Part shown: in pieces, positions 29,788 through 38,202 of the stretch
How the letters are laid out: the number at the start of each line of letters is the position of its first letter
Numbering within the stretch: the stretch's first letter is position 1
DNA from: CAIZGX01 sp964511555
GTDB lineage: Bacteria > Bacteroidota > Bacteroidia > Flavobacteriales_D > Sanyastnellaceae
Direction of reading: 5' to 3'
Assembly: GCA_964511555.1 (NCBI GenBank)
Contig: CAZEFR010000005.1
Location: 1 to 64,000, forward strand
Length of the DNA: 64,000 nucleotides
The notes under the pieces: model-generated
The model's input: the letters and a program-made list of their open reading frames with translations, nothing else
Databases searched by the model: none
What the model was told of the DNA's origin: nothing
Translations under genes and position numbers: made by a program

Positions 29788-30810
29788 TTACAAACTCATC
29801 AACTTCTCTATCAGTTCCTGAACTTGGTCTGAAGAAACGTTTCTGTGAAATACGAAACGAAGCCAAACGGGTCCAAACGGGAAGCATTTTATTCCAACTG
29901 CATTTAACTTCTCAATCATCTCTGCCGAAGAGTTGCTTGTTGGTCTCCAAATAACAATGTTCGTTTCGACTGGCATAATCTCGGCGCAATAAGCAACAGA
30001 ACTTAAAACACTTCCAACTGCTTTCGCATGGGCATGATCTTCATGCAAACGGAAACGTTCCACCTTCATAGCGTGAAGACCTGCTGCAGCAAGGAAACCC
30101 GCCTGACGCATACCTCCACCCATACTCTTTCTGCGACGACGCGCCTTCAAGATAAATTCTTTCGACCCTACCAAGAAACTTCCAACCGGAGCTGACAGTC
30201 CTTTGCTTAAACAAACGCTTATGGAGTCATATGCCTTCGCGTAGTCTGCGGGAGTCATCTTCGTTTCTTCTAAGGCGTTGAACAATCGAGCACCATCGCA
30301 ATGCAAAGCCATTCCATTCGCTTTACACACTTCTTGAATTTTCAAAATCTCATTGAAATCCCAAATGGCCCCTCCGCCTTTGTTCACGGTATCTTCCGTG
30401 CAAACCAAAGACGTATTCGGCAAGTGCACATCTGCTCTGTTGTTGATGTTAGCTTTCACCTGCTCTGCGGTGAACATTCCGCGCGGACCGTCAATCAAAC
30501 GAACAGAACTTCCACTATTCAATGCAATTCCTCCGCCTTCGTAAACATAGACATGAGCTATGTTGCTGCAAATCACTTCATCACCCGGACGCGTATGCAC
30601 GTTAATCGCAATTTGATTCGACTGCGTGCCGCTTGTGCAGAACAACGCGGCTTCCATGCCGAATAGATCTGCCGCGTATGCTTCCAATTCATTCACTGTA
30701 GGATCTTCTCCAAACACATCGTCGCCTACCTGCGCTTCGAACATTGCTTTTCTCATTTCGTCGGAAGGAACAGTGAAGGTATCGCTGCGTAAATCAATTA
30801 TATTCGCCAT
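29788..30810 (-). CDS. ltaE: Low-specificity L-threonine aldolase
   Basis: A 340-residue fold-type I PLP enzyme that splits threonine and allo-threonine to glycine and acetaldehyde. The start DLRSDTFTVPSDEMRKAM is diagnostic, followed by GDDVFGEDPTVNELE (29-43), the cofactor stacking region around HVYVYEGGG (86-94), the PLP-nitrogen Asp in HCDGARLFNA (170-179), and the Schiff-base Lys203 in CLSKGLSAPVGS. Length is normal. Its start is only 2 bp from that of the divergent subtilase gene, so its promoter (30836-30843) lies within that gene's coding sequence. Confidence 0.93.
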   Translation of the reverse strand: MANIIDLRSDTFTVPSDEMRKAMFEAQVGDDVFGEDPTVNELEAYAADLFGMEAALFCTSGTQSNQIAINVHTRPGDEVICSNIAHVYVYEGGGIALNSGSSVRLIDGPRGMFTAEQVKANINNRADVHLPNTSLVCTEDTVNKGGGAIWDFNEILKIQEVCKANGMALHCDGARLFNALEETKMTPADYAKAYDSISVCLSKGLSAPVGSFLVGSKEFILKARRRRKSMGGGMRQAGFLAAAGLHAMKVERFRLHEDHAHAKAVGSVLSSVAYCAEIMPVETNIVIWRPTSNSSAEMIEKLNAVGIKCFPFGPVWLRFVFHRNVSSDQVQELIEKLMSL

Positions 30811-30812
30811 AG

Positions 30813-32468
30813 ATGAATTCTTATTTCAATTCGAACAAAATTAATCGGAATAGTGCTATTCCAATTTTTCTTTGGCTAGCAATTTCGCTTGCTGTTTCGA
30901 ATGTTGTTTCTGCACAACAATGGGGCTATGTGGTGTTCAAGGACAAAGGACTTCATGACAATTCCTATCAAAACAATTTTTCCGCAGCAGCAATCGAACG
31001 CCGATTCCTTCAAAACATTCCGTGGGACGAACGCGACGTTCCGGTAAATGAAGAATATCTTTCAATCATTGAAAATTATTCAGACAGCACCTTTGGAGCC
31101 AGCCGTTGGTTGAATGCTGTAGTTGTTCGGGCTAGTGAAGAAGAATGGCAAAGCATTGCCTCGCTCTCATTTGTGAAGGAAGTTGAGTTACTTGAGGAAC
31201 ATTCGGTAATTTTTGCAGAACACATTGAAAACAAAAAACACTCGAATCCTCAGGAAACCTATGAGATTCAAGAAGCGCGCAATCAAAGCGAACTTCTCGA
31301 ACCTTTTGAATTCAGCGACCGTGAACTCTTTGGTAAGAATGTAATTGTTGCTGTTTTCGACGCCGGTTTCTACGATGCCGATAACTCGACACAACTCGCA
31401 CATCTTTTCGAAAACAAACAAATTCTAGCAACAAAGGACTTTCTAAAAAAAAACGCTGATGTTTATGCTCATTCTGTTCACGGAACAGAAGTTCTAACCT
31501 TCCTTGCCGGAAAAAGAGACTCCATTCAATTCGGGTTGGCCACTGAGGCGTCTTACCTTTTGGCGCGCGTCACACCGAATATGGGTATTCTTCGTTTTTT
31601 GAACGATGTACAGTGGATTCAAGCCCTGGAGTGGGCCGACGAACTGGGTGCAAGCTTGATTAATTCTTCGCTCAGTTTTACCAACCAACTCTATGTTCGA
31701 AGAGACCTAAATGGCAGAACGTGTAAAATTAGTATTGCAGCAAACACAGCCATGGACAAAGGAATTTTAGTTGTGAACGCTGCCGGAAATGAACTTCAGA
31801 ACAGTTGGGAAATTATAGGTGCCCCTGCCGATGCAGAGCGAATTATTACGGTAGGCTCTGTGAACCCCAAGAGCGGATACGTGTCTGACTTCAGTTCAAT
31901 AGGCCCCACTGCAGATGGTAGGCTTAAACCTGATTTGTGCGCTCCAGGTGAGCTACTTTATCCAGAGTACGACGAAGATTTCAAAAGCATTCAAGGCACC
32001 TCTTTTGCAACTCCGCTTGTATGCGGATTTGCAGCTTGCGTTAGACAATTGCATCCCGATTGGAGCACAGAGAAACTTTGGAGCGAACTAAGAAAAAGCG
32101 GATCGCTTTTCCCTTACTTCGACTACGCGCATGGATTTGGAATCCCCAAAGCAAGTTACTTTTTCTCGCAAGAAAAAGAAAAAGAGACACCGAACGTTTA
32201 TTCGGTTCAGTTCGGTGAAGTGGATTCTATAAATTGCAATAAACTGCTCACGCTTACTAGACTCGATGGCGGGGAAATTCCAGAGAGTTACTCTTCTCCT
32301 GTAGCATTCATTCAGTTTATTAGATCTACCGGTGAGGTTTTTAAATACACCGTCTCACGCCCGAAAAATAAAATTATTGCATCTATCCCCGATGAAGAGC
32401 TTTTGGGATGTAAAATCAGAATTGTTTACGAGAAACACTTCTTCGAAATACCTATTTCAGAGCAATGA
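30813..32468 (+). CDS. Secreted subtilisin-family (S8) serine protease
   Basis: A 551-residue secreted protease. The signal region is at about 14-34 (IPIFLWLAISLAVSNVVSA) and an N-terminal inhibitor-like part follows. The catalytic triad is Asp183 (VAVFDAGFYD), His223 (HSVHGTEV) and Ser397 (QGTSFATPLVCG), with oxyanion Asn326 in NAAGNE. There is an extra C-terminal domain of about 100 residues with no clear sorting motif. The ATG at 30813 is the only start in frame before the signal peptide. It overlaps the next gene by 4 bp (ATGA). Substrate unknown; nutrient or surface protein processing is likely. Confidence 0.88.
   Translation: MNSYFNSNKINRNSAIPIFLWLAISLAVSNVVSAQQWGYVVFKDKGLHDNSYQNNFSAAAIERRFLQNIPWDERDVPVNEEYLSIIENYSDSTFGASRWLNAVVVRASEEEWQSIASLSFVKEVELLEEHSVIFAEHIENKKHSNPQETYEIQEARNQSELLEPFEFSDRELFGKNVIVAVFDAGFYDADNSTQLAHLFENKQILATKDFLKKNADVYAHSVHGTEVLTFLAGKRDSIQFGLATEASYLLARVTPNMGILRFLNDVQWIQALEWADELGASLINSSLSFTNQLYVRRDLNGRTCKISIAANTAMDKGILVVNAAGNELQNSWEIIGAPADAERIITVGSVNPKSGYVSDFSSIGPTADGRLKPDLCAPGELLYPEYDEDFKSIQGTSFATPLVCGFAACVRQLHPDWSTEKLWSELRKSGSLFPYFDYAHGFGIPKASYFFSQEKEKETPNVYSVQFGEVDSINCNKLLTLTRLDGGEIPESYSSPVAFIQFIRSTGEVFKYTVSRPKNKIIASIPDEELLGCKIRIVYEKHFFEIPISEQ
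30836..30843 (-). promoter_or_regulatory. -7 element of ltaE
   Basis: On the minus strand TAATTTTG is a perfect TAnnTTTG, 25 bp before the ltaE ATG. It lies within the signal-peptide codons of the divergent subtilase gene. Confidence 0.45.
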
Positions 32469-33199
32469 AGAACGTTGTTTCCTTTGTCATTGCGCTAATG
32501 CTTTCGCTAGGACTATCGGCGCAGACAATACTCTTCGAATCTACCATTGACTCTGTCATGAAGCGAACCCGCGATTATAAATTAACGGGAGTGAACATTG
32601 ACAATTACTCTTCGTATTATTATGAAATTGGAAGTTTCATACCGAACAACAAGCAACTTGCAAAAAACGAAAAACTTCAACTCGGAAGAAGTTTTTCCTT
32701 CGGCTACACCTTCAAAAAAGACATCGCCGAAATGTCATCAATTGTTTTTGGAGCGAGTTATTTCCGCAGAACGCAGCGATTGAATTCAGATTATCCTGTT
32801 CAATCTTTCGAGCCCGACAGCACTTGGAACCGTGCGAAATACAGTTCCAATGCGGCGAATGCACAAATACGTTTACGCAAATACCTCATCAAGCATGGCA
32901 GTCAAACCAACAGCTATGTTGAATGGGCCGTTGAAGGATATTACTTTCTTAACAGTCGATATGTCGGAGTGAAAAAGACAGACGACCTTAAACTGAAACG
33001 CATTGAAAAAAATCCGAATGGATTCAACCAATGGCAATACGCTTCTTCGTTAAAAATTAGTTTTAGTACATTGGCGCTTGGGCTACGCTATTTTCCGAAA
33101 CCGCTTTTTTCAAGCGGAAAATATGTTGCTGAGGATTATGGAAACTGGAGCTTCTATTTCACCGTGAATCTTCCTGGGACCAACAGTAAGAAAAAATAA
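32465..33199 (+). CDS. Predicted outer-membrane beta-barrel protein
   Basis: A 244-residue protein with signal peptide MKNVVSFVIALMLSLGLSAQ. The rest has alternating hydrophobic and polar strands with aromatic ends (LQLGRSFSFGYTFKK, LKISFSTLALGLRYFP) and a final strand NWSFYFTVNLPG, as in small outer-membrane barrels. No named family recognised. It overlaps the subtilase gene by 4 bp, so they share a transcript and may work at the same site. Confidence 0.6.
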   Translation: MKNVVSFVIALMLSLGLSAQTILFESTIDSVMKRTRDYKLTGVNIDNYSSYYYEIGSFIPNNKQLAKNEKLQLGRSFSFGYTFKKDIAEMSSIVFGASYFRRTQRLNSDYPVQSFEPDSTWNRAKYSSNAANAQIRLRKYLIKHGSQTNSYVEWAVEGYYFLNSRYVGVKKTDDLKLKRIEKNPNGFNQWQYASSLKISFSTLALGLRYFPKPLFSSGKYVAEDYGNWSFYFTVNLPGTNSKKK

Positions 33200-33200
33200 T

Positions 33201-33650
33201 TTATTGAACGAACTTCCAATCGGAAATTTCGGCATGCCACTTACCCGTACCCTTTTCAACGTTCACTTCACACAAGGCGTGCTCGTGTCCATTCGAGATA
33301 AATAACCAAGGAGCCTTCAATACTGAATTGTATCGTAAGGTCTGACTTAATACCGCCTCATCTATTTTCACTGTGGGTGATTTAAATTCGGTAATGAGCA
33401 AAGGACATGCCTCGCGGGTAAATAAGACCAGATCCGCTCTTCGCTTCATTCCGTGAAAAACAACTTCAGCCTCCACTCCCATTCTTCCCTTTGGGAAATT
33501 CAAATCATTCACAAAAAAGTGAATGGCATGCTGACGAACAAATTCTTCCGGAGTTAAAGCGACCCACTTGTTACGAACAATGTCCCAAACCTCGCGTGAA
33601 GCTTCTCCGCGAATGCGGAAGGAATAAGAGGGGAATTGGAAATTGAGCAT
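33201..33650 (-). CDS. Type I restriction HsdR N-terminal-domain protein, stand-alone nuclease-fold
   Basis: A 149-residue protein matching only the N-terminal nuclease domain of HsdR (HSDR_N_2). Visible PD-(D/E)xK core: Asp73 in RRADLVLF, and Glu88/Lys90 in LLITEFKSP. There is no motor domain and no hsdM or hsdS nearby, so this is not a restriction system as it stands. Similar small proteins next to holA are common in Bacteroidota. Possible role in DNA repair or RNA processing is a guess. Convergent with the barrel gene, 1 bp apart. Confidence 0.75.
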   Translation of the reverse strand: MLNFQFPSYSFRIRGEASREVWDIVRNKWVALTPEEFVRQHAIHFFVNDLNFPKGRMGVEAEVVFHGMKRRADLVLFTREACPLLITEFKSPTVKIDEAVLSQTLRYNSVLKAPWLFISNGHEHALCEVNVEKGTGKWHAEISDWKFVQ

Positions 33651-33734
33651 AAAATTCGGTTGTGCAAATTAGTGTATATTTTTCAAGATTGAAATGTTGT
33701 ACCGCGACAAGACTATTACCGATATTTGCAAGAC

Positions 33735-34745
33735 ATGGAACACTCGCTTATCATTCGTGACATTCAAATGGGCAATACCGCCCCTGTCTATCTTTTGCAC
33801 GGCGAGGAAGCGTTCTTTATTGATCTTATAGCTGACGCCATTGAGAACAAGATTCTTGACGAAAGTGAAAAGGCCTTCGGTCTAACGGTTTGTTATGGAA
33901 AAGATTCAAACTTAGAATCCATTGTATCCATGGCGAAGAGTTTTCCCATGATGGGAAACAAACAAGTGATTATTGTTCGCGAAGCACAAGATTTAAAATG
34001 TTGGAAGAAAGAGGAACTGTACAAATGTTTGTTGAATTACCTCGACGCGCCAACGCAAAGCACTGTCTTAGCTTTTTGCCATAAAAATGGAAAGGTCGAC
34101 GGAAGATCTTCTGTCTTCAAAACTTTAAAAGCAAAAGCCAAAACGTTTGAATCTGCTGCCATAAAAGAAAATCAACTTCCTACGTGGGTTCAAAATATTG
34201 CGAAAGACCAAGGCTTAACTATTCGCGGAACCGCTACCCAGTTGCTCGCTGACTACCTCGGTTCTGACCTTCACAAACTCACAAATGAGATCTCGAAGTT
34301 GAGCATTGTGCTTAATCCGGGCGATGAAATTACTACTCAAATTATTCAAGATCACATTGGCATTTCAAAAGACTACAACGTTTGGGAGTTGCAAACAGCA
34401 CTCATTCGCAAAGATGTTTTGAAGGCGAATCAAATCATTAACTTCTTCGAGAAAAACCCGAAAGATCATCCTCTGTTTCAGATTATTCCAGCTTTGTATG
34501 GTTTTTTCGCAAAGCTTTGTGTCATTCAAAACAGCTCTAACAAAGACGAAGCCTATAAAGAACTTGGCGTGAATTATTACGCTGCGCAGAACTACAAAGA
34601 AGGAGAAAAAAACTATTCACCAGCAAAATCGGAACGTATTATCAAATACTTCCGCGATGCAGATGAACAACTCAAAGGATTGAAAGGAAACAGCATGGCG
34701 CATGGAGATATTATGCGTGAGCTCGTTTTCAAGATTATGCACTAG
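33735..34745 (+). CDS. holA: DNA polymerase III subunit delta
   Basis: A 336-residue clamp-loader subunit from the ATG at 33735 (an in-frame TTG at 33726 is less likely). It has the delta N-terminal domain (APVYLLHGEEAFFIDLIADAIE, and VSMAKSFPMMGNKQVIIVREAQDL), the middle AAA+ region without catalytic motifs, and the C-terminal collar (LIRKDVLKANQIINFFEKNPKDHP, SPAKSERIIKYFRDADEQLKG). Delta opens the beta clamp for loading. Overlaps the convergent asparaginase gene by 4 bp. A one-mismatch -7 element (GATATTTG) ends 6 bp before the ATG. Confidence 0.88.
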   Translation: MEHSLIIRDIQMGNTAPVYLLHGEEAFFIDLIADAIENKILDESEKAFGLTVCYGKDSNLESIVSMAKSFPMMGNKQVIIVREAQDLKCWKKEELYKCLLNYLDAPTQSTVLAFCHKNGKVDGRSSVFKTLKAKAKTFESAAIKENQLPTWVQNIAKDQGLTIRGTATQLLADYLGSDLHKLTNEISKLSIVLNPGDEITTQIIQDHIGISKDYNVWELQTALIRKDVLKANQIINFFEKNPKDHPLFQIIPALYGFFAKLCVIQNSSNKDEAYKELGVNYYAAQNYKEGEKNYSPAKSERIIKYFRDADEQLKGLKGNSMAHGDIMRELVFKIMH

Positions 34746-35737
34746 CGAATAAGCGACTTAGCTGTATACATTTCGTTTTTACCTTCTTTACACAAAGCAT
34801 ACGTAAAGCCACCACGCAATCCAAAACCGCCTGTATCACCCGACTTGTCTACTGCTAAAACGCCGACTTGAAACTCATCGGTAACGAATGCGTTATTCGA
34901 TTTCAAACGAGCAATGGCCTCTTCACACGCCTGTTGAGCCGTGGCGCCTTGGCGCATTAATTCAACAACTAAGAATGATGTACACGAACGAATTACCGTT
35001 TCACCTAAACCTGTGCACGTTGCTCCTCCTACTTCATTGTCGATATACAATCCAGCCCCGATAATCGGGCTGTCGCCTACTCTTCCGTGCAGCTTGAAGG
35101 ACAATCCGCTTGTAGTGCATGCACCAGAAATTCTTCCTTCATAATCCATGGCTAGCAGGCCAATGGTATCGTGATTTTCAATATTGATGATTGGCTTGTA
35201 CTCGGAAGTCTTCAACCATTCTTTCCAAGCTTTTTGCGCTTCCGGATTAACGTAATCACTCTGTTTGAACCCTTGCTCCAACGCAAACTGCTCAGCGCCT
35301 TTTCCAACAATCATGGCATGCGGCGTCTTCTCCAAGACAGCACGTGCAATAGAAATAGGGTGTTCAAATCCTTGGACAAATGCAACAGACCCCACTTTGT
35401 GTTGCCAATCCATGATACATGCATCAAGCGTGGTTCTTCCTTCCCTGTCGGGAAATCCACCCAATCCAACACTCAAGTTTGTTAAATCAGACTCGGTCTT
35501 CCAGACACCTTTTTCTGCCATATCTAAAGCATTCCCGCCTTTCTTCAACGCGTCCATAGCGGCATCGTTGGCTGCAATTCCATGATCCCAAGTTGAAAGA
35601 ACCAGTCCCTTGGTGTAGCGAACTTTTTCAGCAGGCCTTTTCTTTTTTTCACTGAATGAAAATAAAGCTGGCGACATTCCCAATAAGGCGCCTGTTGCGG
35701 CAAGCTGGCCTAAAAACTTTCTTCTGTTGCTCGACAT
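34742..35737 (-). CDS. N4-(beta-N-acetylglucosaminyl)-L-asparaginase (glycosylasparaginase)
   Basis: A 331-residue Ntn-hydrolase with a twin-arginine-like start (NRRKFLGQLAATGALLG), suggesting folded export. The self-cleavage site is His-Asp-Thr at 189-191 (IENHDTIGLLAMD); Thr191 becomes the nucleophile. Downstream binding motifs include GRVGDSPIIGAGLYIDNEVGGATCTGLGE. Family reaction: removal of GlcNAc-asparagine linkage, or asparagine itself. It starts at the last base of the deiminase stop codon, so the two are an operon. Substrate could be glycopeptides released by secreted proteases. Confidence 0.9.
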   Translation of the reverse strand: MSSNRRKFLGQLAATGALLGMSPALFSFSEKKKRPAEKVRYTKGLVLSTWDHGIAANDAAMDALKKGGNALDMAEKGVWKTESDLTNLSVGLGGFPDREGRTTLDACIMDWQHKVGSVAFVQGFEHPISIARAVLEKTPHAMIVGKGAEQFALEQGFKQSDYVNPEAQKAWKEWLKTSEYKPIINIENHDTIGLLAMDYEGRISGACTTSGLSFKLHGRVGDSPIIGAGLYIDNEVGGATCTGLGETVIRSCTSFLVVELMRQGATAQQACEEAIARLKSNNAFVTDEFQVGVLAVDKSGDTGGFGLRGGFTYALCKEGKNEMYTAKSLIR

Positions 35738-37521
35738 TATTTTACAATAAATGGAAGACGATAGATCCCCTTATCTGTAATCAATTGAATCGAATACACT
35801 CCAGACATGAGATCACTCGCATTGAAAAATACTTTCGATTGCTCCGGCGAAAGAACTCCAGAAAAGATCTCCTTCACACGGCGACCTTGCATGTCTATTA
35901 CAAAAGCCTGCGCTTTTTGTGAGACACGAACATTGAATTCCACACATGTGATTTCACTGGCTGGATTTGGATATATCCTCGAGAAATTAAACGCATCTTC
36001 GTTAATGCTATTTCCACTCAACACATCGAAACTCCAATAGCCATCAGGAGCTACCATTGGGCGCTGAAGTACCTTGCCTGTTACTGCCTCACCCTCTACG
36101 TAATAATACACTCGAGTTCCGGAAGGTTGCGCGGGAATAAATCCTTCCCAATTATTGTTTCCTACACTAGTCATATTCACAAGATTGTATGATCCATTCA
36201 AAGATGTTTTCCAATACAATCTTCCCGCAGCTATTCCATCGCGGTGATTCATATATGCCACTACTGAATATGGAGTGGTTGTATTTTCTGTGTCTTGAAG
36301 CGGATTGTGACTAATAAGCAATGGATTCTGAACACCAACGCTGTGCGTTATACAATGTATTGCGCCACTGGCGGCAATAATATTCTCAGGGCTGTTGTCG
36401 CAGTCAATACCCACGATCTGGTATCCTGGAAGTGCTTCTTGCCATATGCGCAAGGCAGTGGTATCGTATTGTTCACGGTAAGTTGGAAGCAATACCATTT
36501 TGTTCACGAACACAGCATTCGTGTAAGTTCTATACGAAGCTGGAGGGTTCGAGCTAGGCCAGTTTCCAGCAACACTCGGAGGCATTGGAATACGAATGGT
36601 CTTGTATGGCTCTCCCCACTTATTCATAAAGTTCGAAACCACATATTCCATGTTCGCATTGATTTGCGGACCGTCTGAAATTCCTTCCGGATACTCTCCT
36701 ACCAACAACGTTTGCTCATCTAAGAGCTTCATGTGCATGTCTACGTGATGAATACCATCGTAAGGAAGAACCGGCATTTTAATATACCTGTCAACTCCCA
36801 AATACGCTTCTGTTATTGCATCTATCTGTTCCTCTGTTTTTGCGGTGACACCGTATTGATTGCCGGGAGCGTTTTCTTCCAACACAAGTTCTGATATGAT
36901 TGCTGTGCCGAAACCATCGCTCATCCAATTTCCACCTGTATTAACCAAATCGTCAGGAGCCGCGGTGGTAGCGTACAAGTCCAGTCCCAAATAATCCGCT
37001 ACATATTGCGGAGAAGAATTGTCATTCGGACGTGTTGGTCTATTGTAGATCCAATCTACCAAAAACAGATCTTCAACCTCGTTACCGTAGACTGTGTTTG
37101 CGCCATAATCGCGCATCCAAACTGAATCATAATTTGCAGGAAGTATAATTACGTTATCTAAGTTCGAGAAGGCTCCCCCACCAGCTGAGCTGTACAAATA
37201 ATTCTCAGTAGCCTGAACGTCTTCCGATAAAATAACCACCAACGTTTGAGTGCGCGCAGAGGCCACTATTTGTTTCAGAATAGCAGGGTATGAAATCCAA
37301 GAAATGGTAAGACACTGTATCTCCTCCCACTCAGCCATTGCACGAATGTTTTGAAACGGTGGTGGAGATTCTATCCCTCTGTTTGAATTTACGATTGAAA
37401 AATCACCGCGAGAAATTTGCTCAATTTCAGCAGGCGTCAGATTCCTTGGTAAATCAACTTGCGCATTTAACAAAGACGTTAAACTTAAAGCAAGAGTCAG
37501 TAGACTTAAAATACGTTTCAT
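35737..37521 (-). CDS. PPAD-like agmatine/peptidyl-arginine deiminase with Ig-like and T9SS domains
   Basis: A 594-residue secreted protein: signal peptide to about 20, the PAD_porph catalytic domain (about 60-415), an Ig-like domain (about 420-495, YYYVEGEAVTG) and a type A sorting domain (SRIYPNPASEITCVEF...MSGVYSIQL). Catalytic residues fit the Porphyromonas enzyme: Asp138 in WMRDYG, His259 and Asp261 in HVDMHMK, Asn335 in YTNAVF, and Cys390 in SGAIHCITHSVG. It would convert arginine (free, peptide C-terminal, or agmatine) to the ureido form plus ammonia. The family includes agmatine deiminases, so peptide specificity is inferred from export and domain layout. Operon with the glycosylasparaginase. 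Confidence 0.88.
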   Translation of the reverse strand: MKRILSLLTLALSLTSLLNAQVDLPRNLTPAEIEQISRGDFSIVNSNRGIESPPPFQNIRAMAEWEEIQCLTISWISYPAILKQIVASARTQTLVVILSEDVQATENYLYSSAGGGAFSNLDNVIILPANYDSVWMRDYGANTVYGNEVEDLFLVDWIYNRPTRPNDNSSPQYVADYLGLDLYATTAAPDDLVNTGGNWMSDGFGTAIISELVLEENAPGNQYGVTAKTEEQIDAITEAYLGVDRYIKMPVLPYDGIHHVDMHMKLLDEQTLLVGEYPEGISDGPQINANMEYVVSNFMNKWGEPYKTIRIPMPPSVAGNWPSSNPPASYRTYTNAVFVNKMVLLPTYREQYDTTALRIWQEALPGYQIVGIDCDNSPENIIAASGAIHCITHSVGVQNPLLISHNPLQDTENTTTPYSVVAYMNHRDGIAAGRLYWKTSLNGSYNLVNMTSVGNNNWEGFIPAQPSGTRVYYYVEGEAVTGKVLQRPMVAPDGYWSFDVLSGNSINEDAFNFSRIYPNPASEITCVEFNVRVSQKAQAFVIDMQGRRVKEIFSGVLSPEQSKVFFNASDLMSGVYSIQLITDKGIYRLPFIVK

Positions 37522-37569
37522 TCGGTTAAATATTTTTCGGTTTGAAATTAGTCAAGTATTGGCAAACAT

Positions 37570-38202
37570 CTACAAATTCAGAATTAAATTGTTGGTTTGA
37601 AAAGGCTGACAATAGAGGCTGTCTAATAGGAATTCTGTACCATTGGTGGAATTTACAACACAGTTATACTTGAGCCACTTCCCTCCGTATACATTACACT
37701 GAAAAACAGTGTCTGACAAATTCTGGAAAATGCGAGGCTCACCTGTGCAACAGGCGCAATCGAAATTCGCTTCCACCCAATTGAATTGAATAATTGACGC
37801 ACCAGATGAGTTTGAAAGCGAGACAAGCACACTGGATTCTGGCCACAAAGCAATATTCTTTGTCAACACTTCGGAGCCTCTTAAATCATCGGGAGCGACA
37901 TTAACCTCCTGAGAATAATAAAACTCTCTTGAAACAACCAACCGAGCCTCTGTTAAACTCTCCCTCTTCCACTCTAACTTGTACTTACCTAAAACATCCG
38001 TTGTAGTTGTAGCTGCCTCCAAAAAATAATCAGTAAACACTCCGTTTATCAGTGCCTTTTGTTCAAGAGTTACGGTTACATAGGGTAAGACAGCTGATGA
38101 AGACGCGTCGGTTGTTTTCCCTTCCAATGCAAAATCATTATCTGCTTTTTCGCAAGATGCCAAGCAGATTGCGCCCACCAGAAACCAAAGCGCTAATTTC
38201 AT
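37570..38202 (-). CDS. Lipoprotein with carboxypeptidase-regulatory-like domain
   Basis: A 210-residue protein with a lipobox CLASC (Cys17). Residues about 22-120 look like a CarboxypepD_reg beta-sandwich (LEGKTTDASSSAVLPYVTVTLEQK...DVLGKYKLEWK). The C-terminal part has paired cysteines (NFDCACCTGEP). Starts at ATG 38202, overlapping the upstream transglycosylase gene by 4 bp. Role unknown; sits in the envelope. Confidence 0.65.
   Translation of the reverse strand: MKLALWFLVGAICLASCEKADNDFALEGKTTDASSSAVLPYVTVTLEQKALINGVFTDYFLEAATTTTDVLGKYKLEWKRESLTEARLVVSREFYYSQEVNVAPDDLRGSEVLTKNIALWPESSVLVSLSNSSGASIIQFNWVEANFDCACCTGEPRIFQNLSDTVFQCNVYGGKWLKYNCVVNSTNGTEFLLDSLYCQPFQTNNLILNL

Noticed and set aside
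33201..33650. Type I restriction-modification system
   Set aside because: Only the HsdR N-terminal nuclease-fold domain is present; no motor, methylase or specificity gene lies nearby.
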